A program made the position numbers and the translations under genes. Positions 45,321 through 57,625 of a stretch of DNA of 64,000 bases are shown here, one piece after another. Origin of the DNA: Daphnia pulex (lineage: Eukaryota; Arthropoda; Branchiopoda; Diplostraca; Daphniidae). The notes under the pieces were generated by a model, which was given only the letters and a program-made list of their open reading frames with translations, had not been told where the DNA came from and did not search any database. How positions within the stretch are numbered: position 1 is the first letter of the stretch; every line of letters begins with the position of its first letter. Location of the stretch: the NCBI RefSeq assembly GCF_021134715.1, contig NC_060023.1:1116001-1180000 (forward strand), read 5' to 3'.

Positions 45321-46647
45321 GAAGAAGAGAGAAGTACGAGGTCAAGCTTTCCGGGGAGATTTAGTCATAGTAGGCTTCCGGCTTAGACTCATGACCCTCC
45401 AAAAGTTTTCATCAGATCATGCGCCTTGCAAGTCCCCGTTCGACCAGAGCCCTCCCCTCCTCCTGGTTTCACAGCGGGTGAGTGACCACCGGCGGGCGTT
45501 GGTTAGTGGTTAGTTAGGGAAACGGGGCCACAGAAAAGAAGGGAGCCCAGATTATTCACTTGTCATTTAGCTAACTACAAAATATAAATTTATCAGTCTT
45601 GAATGACAGCATGCTCTCGTCGGTTTTCAGCAATGGATAAAGTCCACGATAAGTAGCGAAGGATTACCCTATAAGCAGAACGAACATTTATTTTGGATGA
45701 TAATAATTTTCAATAAGATTGTAGCTACAGTAAACAATACCTCAAATGAAGAGGGCCCGTTTAAGGAAGTAAAAAGGGAGATTCAAGGGTAGCAGCCAAC
45801 CGGTTAGCAAACAAGAAACAAGGAATCTTGTTGACTGTATAGTCCTTGTCTTTTTCTTGAAAAGATGTTTCGGTTGTTGTTTGTGTTATCAATGTGCTTG
45901 ACATATATGATCTAAAAGAATAATTTAACAGTTATCAGTATACACACTCAAAATTGTCTCTTAATCATTAGATAGATGTAAGTGCAGATCAGTACTTTAA
46001 ATACATATGAGACTGCAACCAAGAAAGTTCAGTGACATGACAAGTGAACTTACACATGAAACCACCGATCAGTTATCCAAGGTTCTCTAGAAGATGGAAT
46101 GAGAGATTGGTCCATGCTGGGGTTGGTGATCTAGCAAGTCCAATACAAACAGCAGATAATTATGACGAATCTAATAAAAGACGAGGAGAATATAGTCTTC
46201 AGCAATACTGTAATAAAGCTATTGTTGGTTGTTACTTGTATCATTTCGATGGCACATTCAGTAGAACACAATGATTTTGAACAAAATAGTTGCTGGTTTA
46301 GGCTGCAAAAGACCCTTTTTTGTTTCATCCTGTAAGTTGATGAGAAACATTTAGATTTAGGTTATCCAACATATACACGGAATAGAACACATCATCGACA
46401 CGTTACAGACGAAATATCACTCGAATTTACCTAGGAATTCATTGAATAATTGGTGATTTTTGAAGAAAAGATAGCTTAACTTTTGACAGTAAACCGCATA
46501 AGCCTATAACTGACACCATCAACACGCCATCTATTAGACACATCTCAACTCATTATTTTAAGGACTGGTTTTAAGATGCTCACAAAACTTGAAAAGCGCA
46601 TTTTTGTTAACTAAAACCTAGTAATTAATCTTGGGAACTGTGCAGAG
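45321..46647. other. Intergenic
   Basis: About 1.3 kb with no gene, RNA or repeat that I recognise. The ORFs at 45289 and 46044 lack support. Confidence 0.5.
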
Positions 46648-47037
46648 AACAAAGCTCACTTGTTAGTCTTATGCAAATTTTCCGGAAGTATACCGGAAGT
46701 AAGCATTAGCGCCTTAACCATTGAGCTACCGACAAAATAAACCAAATATTCGTGATCTCCATCAAATTTGGGGTCGATTAGGTGTGATTTAAACGAAATC
46801 CAAAATTTGGCCAAAATCGAGAATTTTCCTGAACTATAGTTCAGGAAAATTTTCGAAACCGGAAGTACGAATACGTAAAAAACAAAACATGAACTTTACC
46901 ACAAATTTGACGAGGATCACGAATATGTTGTTCTTTTGTGCCTCGAATGAATATTTACTGAACTACTGACTGAAATGTGAAAACCGGAAGTAGACAAAAA
47001 AACTCATTATTTAAAAATCTAACAAGTGAGCTTTGTT
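46648..47037. mobile_element. MITE-like element, 390 bp, 19-bp terminal inverted repeats
   Basis: Termini 46648-46666 and 47019-47037 are perfect inverted copies (aacaaagctcacttgttag). Inside are four copies of ccggaagta (46682, 46693, 46859, 46984), a perfect 30-bp palindrome at 46822-46851 centred on ctatag, and on the minus strand at 46703-46733 a segment like a tRNA D arm (gtcggtagctcaatgg, then ttaaggcg). No box B follows, so it is not a tRNA gene. No coding capacity. Superfamily and target duplication not determined. Confidence 0.72.
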
Positions 47038-47820
47038 GCTGAAACAGAAACTGACAGCAATCACCCAAAATTTTCTTGTAGAAGCAGCGAGAAAGTTCTT
47101 CAGAGATGTGCAAAGTAAACGTAATTAACTGAGTGGAAAATGATCAAAGGCTATGGGACCGTCTAGCGTCCGAAAAAAGAAACGTTTATCACTAACATGA
47201 AAACAATGTCCTCTCTAGCTCGTTGACACTTGACACTCAATTGAAAGAACTAGCAAAATAAAGGCAAATAACTTTACTCACGTGAAATTTTCCCCCTTCA
47301 GTCTTCAGATGTATATCTTTTTTTCACCAAAAAGCCACCACCGCAGCATCACACATCACAACAGACGAAATCCCCAAGGTAATGCTTCTTTCTCGTAGTA
47401 GCTTCGTGTTAAATAAAGTCCATGGTCAATTTCTGAAGACTCACTACATCGGTAATCCGTGAACAAATGACGTATCAATTTTGGCTGAAATCTATTGGCC
47501 TCCTAGTGGTAGAACGACGTCAAACGGGCAAAAATTGCCACAGTAAACGTTCAGTCTAAGCTCTAAGGGCCAGATGGCAGTACGTCGCTAGCTAGCCACT
47601 TGTTTCTAAATTGTAGATCTCTAAGATCACATCATTTTTACAAAAAATGGGGATGGGGAATGTTGTCGTCAAGCTTAATCATATTTGTTAACTAGTTATC
47701 AGTGAAAGTCTGGTTCAGGGTTTTTCTATGAAGATTACACGAAGACATATGCTATAAAATCGTTAGAAGATTTGATTTATTAAATAATAATCTCACAATG
47801 AAGATTGCAATTTATGGGAA
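47038..47820. other. Intergenic
   Basis: 3' flank of the RR cuticle gene; nothing recognised. Confidence 0.5.
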
Positions 47821-48869
47821 TTAATATTTAGGGTAGGCAGCAGGAGCTTGGTAGGCTGGAGCAGTGTAGGCTGGAGCAGCGTAGGTTGGAGCAGTGTAGG
47901 ACGGTTTTTTGTATTCAGGAGCCTTGTAGCCAGGGGCAGCGTAGGAAGCAGCAGCTTTGTATTGGGACTCGACGTACTCGGGGTACTTGGCTTCGCCTTC
48001 GTATTTCACGTCAGCGGTGTATCCGTTGGCGTCAGCCTTGTAGGTGACGATCTGGACGCGGCTGTCGGGGAGAACAACGCGGTAAGATCCGGTGACAACG
48101 TTGTAGTCAGATTTTTCGTTGTGCTCGAATTCAGTGTAAGATTCTTTATCCTGGACATCGTATCCGAAGCTGTAGGGTTGAGCGGCCTAAAAATGTAGCA
48201 ATTCAACGACAAAGTGAATTATTTTCATTACTTACATAATTTTAATTATGTTTAGTTAATTAATTGAACTTCAACTTACGTATGTGACTTCTTCGTATTT
48301 AGGAGCCTCGTACTTGGGGGTCTCGTATTTAGGAGCTTCGTACTTTGGGGCTACGTATTTAGGTGCCTCGTACTTGGGAGCCTCGTACTTGGGAGTCTCG
48401 TACTTGGGAGTCTCGTACTTAGGGGCTTCGTACTTAGGGGCTACGTATTTAGGAGCCTCGTACTTGGGAGCCTCGTACTTGGGAGTCTCGTACTTAGGGG
48501 CTTCGTACTTAGGGGCTACGTATTTAGGAGCCTCGTACTTGGGAGTCTCGTACTTGGGAGTCTCGTACTTGGGAGTCTCGTACTTGGGAGTCTCGTACTT
48601 TGGTGCTTCATATTTGGGAGTCTCGTACTTGGGGGCTTGGTATTCAGCAGCCTTGTAAGAATCGGCAGCAGCAAAGGCGAAAAGGGCAACGAGGACGAGG
48701 TACTGCAATTTAAAAATAAAGAAATTATTTTAAGTAACAGAAATGGAATACCGTATTCATGTTTTAAGTCTCCACAAGCGAACCGAAATGCTTCGTTGTA
48801 TAGAAAGACAATTTCTTCTAGTTGTTCTTCTAGGGGATTTACACTTGCGTTTACGAATTTTACCTTCAT
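47821..48869 (-). CDS. RR-type cuticle protein with Pro-Lys-Tyr repeats
   Basis: Three exons on the minus strand: 48864-48869 (only ATG AAG), 48280-48702 and 47821-48186; 264 residues. The signal peptide MKYLVLVALFAFAAA spans the first splice. Residues about 22-140 are some two dozen repeats of the five-residue type (E)(A/T/V)PKY. The third exon starts AAQPYSFGYDVQD and carries a Rebers-Riddiford chitin-binding domain (Chitin_bind_4; YTEFEHNEKSDYNVVTGSY..., then VQIVTYKADANGYTADVKYEGEA). The tail has YTAPAY and similar repeats. It should bind chitin in the exoskeleton. The antisense strand gives a long open frame only because of the repeat. Confidence 0.93.
48298..48645 (-). repeat. 15-bp coding minisatellite in the cuticle gene
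   Basis: About 23 head-to-tail units of the form ccnaagtacgagnnc, coding (A/T/V)PKYE. Third positions are very uniform, pointing to recent expansion or ongoing exchange. Blocks of several units (APKY-VAPKY-EAPKY) are themselves repeated. Confidence 0.85.
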
Positions 48870-48937
48870 GTTGGAGCAGTAGTTGACTTGCTTGAAACAG
48901 CTAGATAACTGATACTTTCAATTCGATTCGTCCGCGA

Positions 48938-48944
48938 TTTTATA
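48938..48944 (-). promoter_or_regulatory. TATA box of the RR cuticle gene
   Basis: TATAAAA on the minus strand, 69 bases before the ATG at 48869. Confidence 0.7.
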
Positions 48945-51017
48945 CGATCACAAGAGAGTGATGCCTAATGGAATTTGTGGGTGTGGACGTTTGCCGGCTA
49001 TAAATAAAAAGAAGGTGAAGGTAAAACCACTAAACCAGATGTGTATACACTGACTAAAATTGTAATATTAGATTGTATGAAAAACAAAAAATGTATGCAT
49101 TGGTTCCCAATTAATCGCTTGCCAATATTGGCCATCAATATCTGATTTGATTGCGTTGGCCTTAGATTGATTTGCATTCCCTATAAATTGTGTAAGTATC
49201 TGAATAAGGAATAGACAGTGTATGTTGTACAATTACATGGAAAGTTACTTAACTTTTCATTTTAAAAAATAAAGCGGTCATGCTCTCTTATTTCTTCAAA
49301 ACCTTCTCTTTCATTCTTAAATTCTAGTCTTTCGCAAAGATTAGTATCGACTAAATTTTTAAATTGCACGATTGGTGCACATGCGTACACGTTTTTGCGA
49401 AATGCTAGATGATGGATCTGCAATGAAATAACATTACAAATTAATCTTTTTAGCGATGCAACAATTTGATTACATCTGACCTTAACCGAGTAGTCTCATT
49501 ATTCAAACAAGCAGCATAAAAGTTACAAATTTGGCGCGTCCAAGATTCAAGGTGCATGTGCAAGGGGAATATTTCCTTGCAAAAATTTTCAGCTTGTTGC
49601 CAACTGCATAAGCCAATAGCTCGGCTTGTTCTTCAAATCCCGGTCAGTGTCGCAAGTCGTTCAACTCCATATCTCATCAACCTGTTGAAATGATGCCCGA
49701 AGCCATACTATCCCACCCATTCGAATAAATCGAAACCACTCCAGCAACTTCACTTTTATTAGAAAGTATATCAAGTAGGTCATCTTACTTGAGAATAGCT
49801 TTTCAATTGATTTTCATCGTTAGTGGTTACTTTCGTTTAAGTGTAAAATCTTGTTAATTCAAGTATCAGTATTGAATAGCGCACTATTTTCACGAATAAA
49901 CATTTTTACTTACTTGCCTTATTTCAGTTTAATGCGCCTTCAGTACAATATAGACTATTTTGTTGAAATTGGATTTCTTTCTTCACTGTTTTTACTGAAT
50001 GAGAAGTATTTGAAGGCCTATGTGGAGATGGAACATAAATTTCGATTGAATATGGATTAAATTGAAATTCTAATCGAGTTTCCTTAACGATACCACGACT
50101 GGGAATATTGCCAAAAAAGTTGCACGGATTGAATGTACCGCACATTTAAGAACTTTCATTGAATATAGAAAACACTTTCCCTCGCTCACTTCAATTTTGC
50201 GTAATTTCACTATTGCTAACATGTTTTTAAATAAAAAGGAAACCCACAAAGCAAATTCAACGACTCAATTCTCTATCAACTCTCAGGCGCTCATTACCGA
50301 ACGCTGCTAACAATAGCTAATCCGCCACTCCCCTCCCGCAAAAAGCCCCCGTTTCACCTTCTTCAACCGTCTTCAACCTATTACATCGCACAAACGTAGG
50401 CACTGGATATTTTCTTAATTATTTTTCTTATAGAAATAATGCAAAAAATATTTCTAAACGGCAATGAGTTAATGACCAACCAAATAACTTACCGAGTTCC
50501 CTCTCTCGTGGACATCGGTGCAGTCAGGGTCATCTCATTTTTTATGCCTGTCTCATTTTTCCCGCTTCGTAAAAAGGCCTTAGAACATCCCGGCTGCCAA
50601 CCTAAATAATAGTGCATATTTTTTGTTAAGAATGATCAACTTTCGGGGGAAATCTAAAATTAGTGCTTCACTGTTTTCATTATGGAAGTCGACCTATCTG
50701 CAGTGGCACCGTTAATTACAAAGTAATTTTGAGGCGCAGGTCTGCTGAGTAGGAAATGGATTTGTTCCATATTAAATTGAAAATTCTATTAGTTTACTTT
50801 TGTAGTACATCCCAAAAGAGAAAGGCATTCAATTCGACTGCATTCGGCCGACAATAGCCCATCCCATGTGCTTGAACTCAATCATTTTTCAAGCTGAGGG
50901 TTGACGGGGTACAAAATCAAAGTGAACTTGAAACTGCAGTTCAGTCGCCAATAATCGGATGTAGGAGTTGAAAAAGGATGTGTACAGACTTGACCAATAC
51001 AAAATTTTTGTCGTGCA
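48945..51017. other. Intergenic
   Basis: About 2 kb between the cuticle gene promoter and the broken receptor duplicate. No supported feature. Confidence 0.5.
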
Positions 51018-51285
51018 GTTATAGAGAAGTTAGCTTTCTACTCTCACGTCTGATTCACAATGCATCTAACATTACCCCATCTAATTTTCTTTGTTTGGTT
51101 CAACATTTTTCACTGCTCCTCGTTCCGCTGAATCCACTCAATGGCCAACACCTTCGCGTCATTAGGGTTTACTTCAAGAGATTTGCGATTACTTCAATGT
51201 TAACTTAATTTTGTTCGGTCCCCCCCCCCCCCAGCTAAGTTGAAGTGGTAACCGCAAAGTATTGCTGGGGCGTGTCCTTCTAAGT
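51018..51285 (+). pseudogene. Broken duplicate of the ionotropic receptor 5' end
   Basis: Closely similar to 54412-54710, the leader, exon 1 and start of exon 2 of the receptor gene: agagaagttagctttct, then ATG at 51060 and MHLTLPHLIFFVWFN. The frame stops at codon 24. The exon 2 match begins after a run of 13 C at 51220-51232, which stands where the real gene has a T-rich acceptor tract. The remaining seven exons are absent here. A partial tandem duplication that has decayed. Confidence 0.82.
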
Positions 51286-51613
51286 TTTCTATTTGATCGC
51301 AGACTAGGTTGACCCTAAAATAAGTGAGATCGTATTACAACTATAAGCGTGAAACTAAATGCACGATAAGAATTTTAAAAAAAATCGACGATAAGAGCAA
51401 TCTCCTTCCAGGTGAAAATCTTTTCCAGGTTATCCTGAATTTTCCATCTAGAAAGAAACTACTATGAACCTGTCAACGAAAACGTTCAGCGAGAAAACAG
51501 TCTAACGACTTTGGCTAAAGCCCGACGGACATAACAGCTTTAGTAACACGAAAAACTTAGCTTTAACCCTCAAGTCTTGCCGTTAACTGTTAGTCTTTTT
51601 GTTTCTCGTACAC

Positions 51614-51850
51614 TTCGATTGTTATGTTGCCACTTGTTAAGCTTACTGGCCAATCACCTTCGAATACTTAGAAATAGTCTTCCTACCTTGCGTTGGCCAC
51701 TGCAGTCCTCCAGATGCTAAGCTGACCCGTCCACACCAATGGTCCAAAAGTTGATAGTGACACCAATGCACAGCATCTACGGAAAGTGATACAAAAATAT
51801 CAATAACATACTGCCACGATTGAATAAAGAAACAAATAACAAAAGTAAAG
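51614..51850 (-). repeat. Triplicated fragment, copy 1
   Basis: Homologous to 52919-53150 and 57626-57865 over about 200 bases (landmarks: gccacttgttaagc, cttcctaccttgcg, gtccacaccaatggtcc, ccaaaagttgat). On the minus strand an exon-like piece is bounded by an acceptor and a |GTAGGAAG donor; copy 1 reads MLCIGVTINFWTIGVDGS before a stop. Confidence 0.75.
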
Positions 51851-52918
51851 AACATAAGAAAAGAATTTCCGTGTTGCAGAAAATCAGAAACTGTACAACG
51901 TCGACATCAGGGCGCTACAACATTTATGTTGACACCACCAACAGAAAGAAAGAAGAAGGATATGTCGATTTTCGCCTGGCAATATTTAGAAAAGGAATTG
52001 TGATAGCGAATGATCATCTTCGGTCCCTTCTCCCCCAAACTAGTCAAAATTCGATCCAATTTTATTTTTTATTACGCATGAATTGATGCTACTTTACCTA
52101 TTGGTCTGGGCAAAAAGTTATTCAACACATTTTTTTTTTCAAATATTACCGAGGTTCATATCCCTTCGTGTAGATGGATTTCTTCAAGATAATCTAACCA
52201 ACTCTTTGCATACCATATTCAATTACAATCAGAGCAATCGAATAACACGAAAAACGGAAAAAGGATACCGATAAATAGGTCTAGTTCTTGTTTCATTATC
52301 ATTGTTCGTTTTGGGTCTTAGGCAAAACCATCAACTTGAAAATCCTCGTTCGGCTAATTTTCAATCTTACGACTTCCATTGTATCTCTTTAACGGGCGTT
52401 AACTACGAACGTACTATCTTAATCAATTTTGTGATTAAGTTGCCATAGCCATTCAAATATGCCCGCCCAATAAAAAATGAAAACAGGTTTAAGTGACGAA
52501 GTGAGTGAACTGGCCACAAGATGGCATGATAAAACGACGTCTTTGATCACGCGGGAAAATCAAATTGAATACGAATGCCATTCAGAGTAACACAGTAGCG
52601 CGCGCAAGATGTAAACGTGGCGACAATTTTGCGTTACAAAATTTTAAAAAGAAACCCACGACCAACAACAGTCTATAAAATACAAAATCTATGCTCAAAT
52701 TCAATTCCTTCAAAACAATGTATACTGCCGCAGATAGTTCGGTGTTTTCTTTGCGGGAGATTTAGAGATGAATAGAAGAAAGATTTTCTTAAAAGAGAAA
52801 GAAAGAACTTAGAAGAGATGGCAGAAATAAAAGCTCTCGAAGAGCCGCAACGACAATTTGCAGGGAAACGTTAAAGAGATAATAATAACGTTAACAGTTT
52901 AATAGTTTAATACGTGTC
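51851..52918. other. Intergenic
   Basis: About 1 kb; the frame at 51820-52086 is unsupported. Nothing else seen. Confidence 0.5.
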
Positions 52919-53150
52919 ATTGTCTCGTCACTTATTGAGCTTACTGGGCAAATACCTTCAAAGAGTTAGAAAACGTTTTCCTACCTTGCGTTTGCCACTA
53001 GAGTCCTTCGTGTGGTAATAAGGATGGGCCGTTCACACCAAAGATCCAAAAGCTGATGATACCGAAATCTGGAAGAAGCAGAGAAAAAATATTTATTAGT
53101 TAAATGCCGTGACTATGAATAAGGTAACAAATTACAGAAATAAAGAACAT
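52919..53150 (-). repeat. Triplicated fragment, copy 2
   Basis: The most diverged of the three copies. In the frame matching copy 3 it reads FGIISFWIFGVNGPSLLPHEGL before a stop. It lies between the broken receptor 5' end and the complete receptor gene. Confidence 0.65.
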
Positions 53151-54376
53151 TAGCAGCAGTCGAACATCCGTTTTAAAAATCGCACACCACAAATTGATTC
53201 AAACCGGGTCAAACAGTTTAAAAAGTTGGTAAACTGATTAATCTGAAAGCATTAAAAAAAATGGAAAATCAAGAGCATTCATATGTGTCGTCTGGAAAAA
53301 TCCACACTGTCAGCACAAGTTTCTATTCGGCAATGTTCAAGTTATTCCTTTCGAAATAATCGATAGGTAAGAAAGGTCGACAAAAAAAAGGTTTACAAAA
53401 ATTGTCGCGTGCGTTTGTTTGATACTTTGTCTATGAAAAAGGGAGACACTTTGACCACATTTTGTTACAACATTCTCTTTAAAGTATAAGTTGAATAACA
53501 ATGGTACCGGTATAGTATAAGTTGAAAGGGTATTAATTGCTAGAATGCACAGGGAACATGGTCTGCGTTGTAATAACTAGACATTTTGTCGATTTTTTTC
53601 TTGACAAAATGTCGCGGAGTTGCATGACAAAAATGTCGAGATAAAAGTCGAAAATTGTCTACTTTTACCTGACAGATTTCTCAACAACTAACATAAGCCA
53701 AAAATAAACACCTACATAAGTTATCAGTCTGATTCAATAACGGCCGCCTCGGTTCATTTCGCTGGACACAATAAAGAAATGATTACCATCACATTGATCG
53801 ACGTCTAATCTCTAATGTACTTGGACCGCGAAACATCGGACAACTATTTTACAGGGATTTTACATTATGTAGCATTTTTGGCTGCATCTACCGACGAAAT
53901 GACACGAATGGAAAGAGTTTCAAGCTAGCAAAGCTACGGAAAACGCATACAAGTTTGAACGAGATTGAAAACGCGATAAAATTTTTTTTTTGGGAATCCC
54001 ATGAACCATCTGAGTCCATCTCCAAAGCACAGCGCACCACAGTTGCATTGCTTGTTTCAATTGCAATCATATTGATCCCGAAATTGTACAATTGTTACCC
54101 TCTCGGTCACGCGATAACGAACGTTCCGGATGGTTGGAAGCCAGTCGACATAAATTGTCCATAAGAATAAAAAATAACAATCCGGTTTGACATGCATCTA
54201 TAAGTGATAAAGAGCGCCATAGCTGAAATTGATTTTAGGTTAAAAATTCGGATAATTGAATATTTGTGTTATTGTCTGGTTGAACAAATCGTGGTTTCCA
54301 CAGCAACAAACTGAAAATGATGCGCTGTATCACACGATGCGCAACTAGTGAAGATTTTACGTCTCTAAATACCCTT
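53151..54376. other. Upstream region of the ionotropic receptor
   Basis: Contains a short hairpin, gacattttgtc at 53580-53590 with gacaaaatgtc at 53603-53613. The 69-codon frame at 53955-54164 is unsupported. Confidence 0.45.
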
Positions 54377-54383
54377 TATAAAA
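54377..54383 (+). promoter_or_regulatory. TATA box of the ionotropic receptor gene
   Basis: TATAAAA lies 77 bases before the ATG at 54454. The duplicated block at 51018 begins just downstream of the corresponding place, so the broken copy lacks this box. Confidence 0.65.
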
Positions 54384-54453
54384 GCATCTGCGACCTTAGT
54401 TAACTCTTGCAGATATAGAGAAGTTAGCTTTCTGCTTTCACGTCTAATTCGCA

Positions 54454-56563
54454 ATGCGTCTAACATTACCCTATCTCATTTTCTTTGTTTGGTTCAGCAT
54501 TTTCTCCTGCTCCTCGTCTGTGTCGAATCCGCTCAACGGCAAACACCTTCGCGTCATCTGGGTTCAATTACATTTTTTTTTTCATCTATTGCTTTCATGA
54601 ATGGTCGGCTAGACAATTCAATTACCAGGCACGTACTGTTCTTTTTTCCAGCCAAGTTGGAGTGGTAATCCCAAAGTATTGCTGGGACCACTTAAAGGCG
54701 GTGTCCTCCTTGATTACCTATCGGCTCGTTTCAATTTCACGTAACCAACACCTGTTTTCTATACATCGAGACTTCAATGTGTGTGACTCATATTTTTTAT
54801 CCTTTAGGCACCAGATGGTTCCAGTGGAAGGCGGACTCGAACCCACCGTAGGACGAGGGCAGTTGAACTACTTGATCGATAACGTAAAGTCCTTCTACGA
54901 TTTCTATTGAACGTCAGATTTAACCTTAACATAAAAATACAATCAAATACAAATATCTAGAACGTTACAATTATCGATAGCGTTAATCACTAATTCAATA
55001 GGATACAACCTATGACAATAAGATAGTAGATATTCAAACATTGATCCTGATCCTTTAATCTCACAGCAATGCGACCTGCTGATCAACAATATTATTCCGA
55101 CAGTTTCGCGAAATAAAAACGTTGATTTGACAATTCCTTGGACTTATGACAATTTCGCTATCCTGATTCCCGTTCCCGATGAAACGGCCAACATCAACGC
55201 CGTCATCAAACCTTTCCAATGGCCGGTATAATATGAACACATTAACGATTGACGTCTTGGTATCTTGATGGTGAAATCGAAACACTTGTTGTACTACAAA
55301 CAGATTTGGTTCGGACTTGGCGTGTCGATTGTATGTGTCATTATCGCTTTGAATATGATTCAACAATTTCTCGATCAACATTCCAAAAAGGAGACGAACG
55401 CAATAGAACTCGGAGATGACAAAATGGTGCAAGCAAAGACCACAAACTATTACATCTACGTTTACGGATTGTTGCTGTCTCAAGGTTTGATTTGATATAT
55501 AGAAAATGTAAGCTTACATATTTAAGGATCAGAGAATTCAAAAATTGATTTCGTTTGAAGGGGGACCATGCGAATCGAAACGGTTGTCAATTCGTTTGGT
55601 CGCCGGCGTTTGGACCCTGGCAACTTTCATCTTCGTCCAGGCCTACTCCTCGATTCTCTTCACTTACGTAGTGGCTCCAGTCAATCGTCCGCTAATCAAC
55701 TCCATCTACGACATCTTTGACGATAGCGATATCAATTTATTCGTTAGAGTACGAACTATCGATCTCTTAATTCAGGCAAGTTCGAAGCACGGTGGCACAA
55801 CAAAATAACTATTTCGAAATTCAACAAAATTGTAACAAAAACTTTTGTTCATTCTCAACATGGACAGAAAAATGACACTACGGCTCTCTATAGAGAAATA
55901 GCAAAAAGACTCGACTCAAAATCGAATTCTCGGTGCGCGTACATTTCCGAGTGCATTCAACAGGTCACGCCAGGATCAAGAAACATTTTCATGGAAGTAA
56001 AATGCAATGAATGTCATAAATTGATTATTTTTTACTAATTTGATAATTAAACTAGGCAAGTTCGTTTGCAAAGGACGCAATCAAGGTAGAGTTCAACAGG
56101 ACTGGGAAATGCAACTTGCAGTTCGCAACAGAAGGATTCGCCACCATCGTTTCAACGTTTGCCCTACCGAAACAAAGTCCCTACACTAAAACTATCAATC
56201 AAGGGTAAAGCTATTGATGATTATGATGTTGATCATTGATAGAAATTGTATTTCTTTGTCACTAAACGTGAAAACTAAATTCAAATTAGTTTGCTGGAGC
56301 TGCAACAATCCGGAATAATCGACTACTGGGAATTATGGTTCCGCCCAATGCCTCCTCAATGTAACGGGAAACCCCCAAATGGAAACACGGCGCCGAAAAA
56401 AAAATCCGCACTTTCTTTCAAAAATTTAACCGGTGCATTTATAGTTTTATTGGTTGGACTGAGCCTTTCTTCTTTGGCATTGCTCTGTGAAAAAATAATT
56501 TCCATACGGGAGGGTCGTCTTGGACGTTCACGCAACAAAGTCAGAATTGCTGGCACCAAATGA
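54454..56563 (+). CDS. Ionotropic receptor (IR, variant glutamate receptor)
   Basis: Nine exons: 54454-54561, 54652-54740, 54808-54883, 55067-55225, 55304-55484, 55561-55775, 55868-55996, 56056-56204 and 56290-56563; 459 residues with continuous frame. Signal peptide MRLTLPYLIFFVWFSIFSC, then a short ligand-binding S1 half (QMVPVEGG..., PWTYDNFAILIPVP), M1 (IWFGLGVSIVCVIIALNMI), pore region and M3 (LATFIFVQAYSSILFTYVV), S2 half (SPYTKTINQGLLELQQSGI) and M4 (AFIVLLVGLSLSSLALLC) with a short basic tail. Arthropod IRs are ligand-gated cation channels of chemosensory cells; the ligand is unknown. The canonical glutamate-binding residues are not evident, as expected for divergent IRs. The exon 6 donor is GC (55776). 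It lacks the large amino-terminal domain, again typical. Confidence 0.88.
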
Positions 56564-57625
56564 CGATTGGGGCCCTAAATTTATGTGAAATTAACAGTCT
56601 TAAAACAGTAAAAAAAGTCAATAGAGTTCGATGGTTATGCTCAGTTTTTATTGTGCGGAAAGTGTTACCGGTACAGTCGAGATGACAAGATTTCACTTCA
56701 CTTTTGCACGAAAAACACGAGATCTTGGAAACTATTCCCCATTAAATGTCGTCAATTCATTCAAAGTTTTTTTTTTTTTTACTTTAAATGACTGCAAAAC
56801 CAAAAATTTTCGTGAATAAATGAAATTAACATCCACTGGGCGGATTCACACGTCAACGTCAAGTCAACTAAAACGTAAATTATGACTGTCAAGAATGACT
56901 ACAATTCTGTTGCTTGTACACGTTCAGTTTAATTAGGAATAGCCACGAATAGCTAGTTTCTACTTCAAAATAAAATCTAAATTTCAACAAAACATTGCAG
57001 TCAAAATCTGTTGCAAAAAAATAGAAACTGAATAAGGACTAAACGTTGTTACTCAACAAGAGACGGCTAGCTTTCTGTAGTTTCCCACTTCACTGGATCG
57101 ATAGGATAGCGCACTGTTTTCGCAATACAGTTGGTAAAACCTTTCGTACTCGTTTTAAAAATTCTAGCATCAGAAAGCTATTCTTCTAGTGCCTGGATGA
57201 CATAACCAACGACGAAATGTTGATTACATCTCCACTAACAAAATAACGATGTTTGTTAAAATGCCATTCTTTCTTCAGCTTGAGACACACAAAGTATGTG
57301 TTGAAAGAACAAGCTCATAGATGGCATACTGCATTGGAAACGGTTTAGTCCCGGGAGAGTCATTGAATTCAAACCTAAATCTACACAAGAAATAAACCTA
57401 GCTTTTCAAAAGAATCTAGTCTGCCGCTTCAAAGACAAAACCAATCTGTTCGACAATTTAAAATCAAATTGAAGCTTAAGTCTTTAAGCGTCCTAACTTC
57501 ACAAATACTGTACGCAGTGACAAGTCTTCTGTCAATTTACAGAACGAACAAAGAAGTGAGACAAAGAGTAGCGTAAGTCAAGACGAGATATCAACAACTG
57601 TGCCACTACTTTCGTTTATAAACGT
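56564..57625. other. Intergenic downstream of the receptor
   Basis: About 1.1 kb; the AATAAA at 56815 may be the receptor polyadenylation signal. No gene seen. Confidence 0.5.

Noticed and set aside
46703-46733. Possible tRNA gene on the minus strand
   Set aside because: Only the D-arm-like part is present; no anticodon stem, T arm or box B follows.
48284-48658. Plus-strand frame of SYLGA repeats
   Set aside because: Mirror of the coding PKYE minisatellite; a repeat with no stop on one strand often has none on the other.
55226-55303. Apparent break in the receptor frame after the FQWP segment
   Set aside because: It is a normal intron ending at ctacaaacag|; the joined frame continues into M1.
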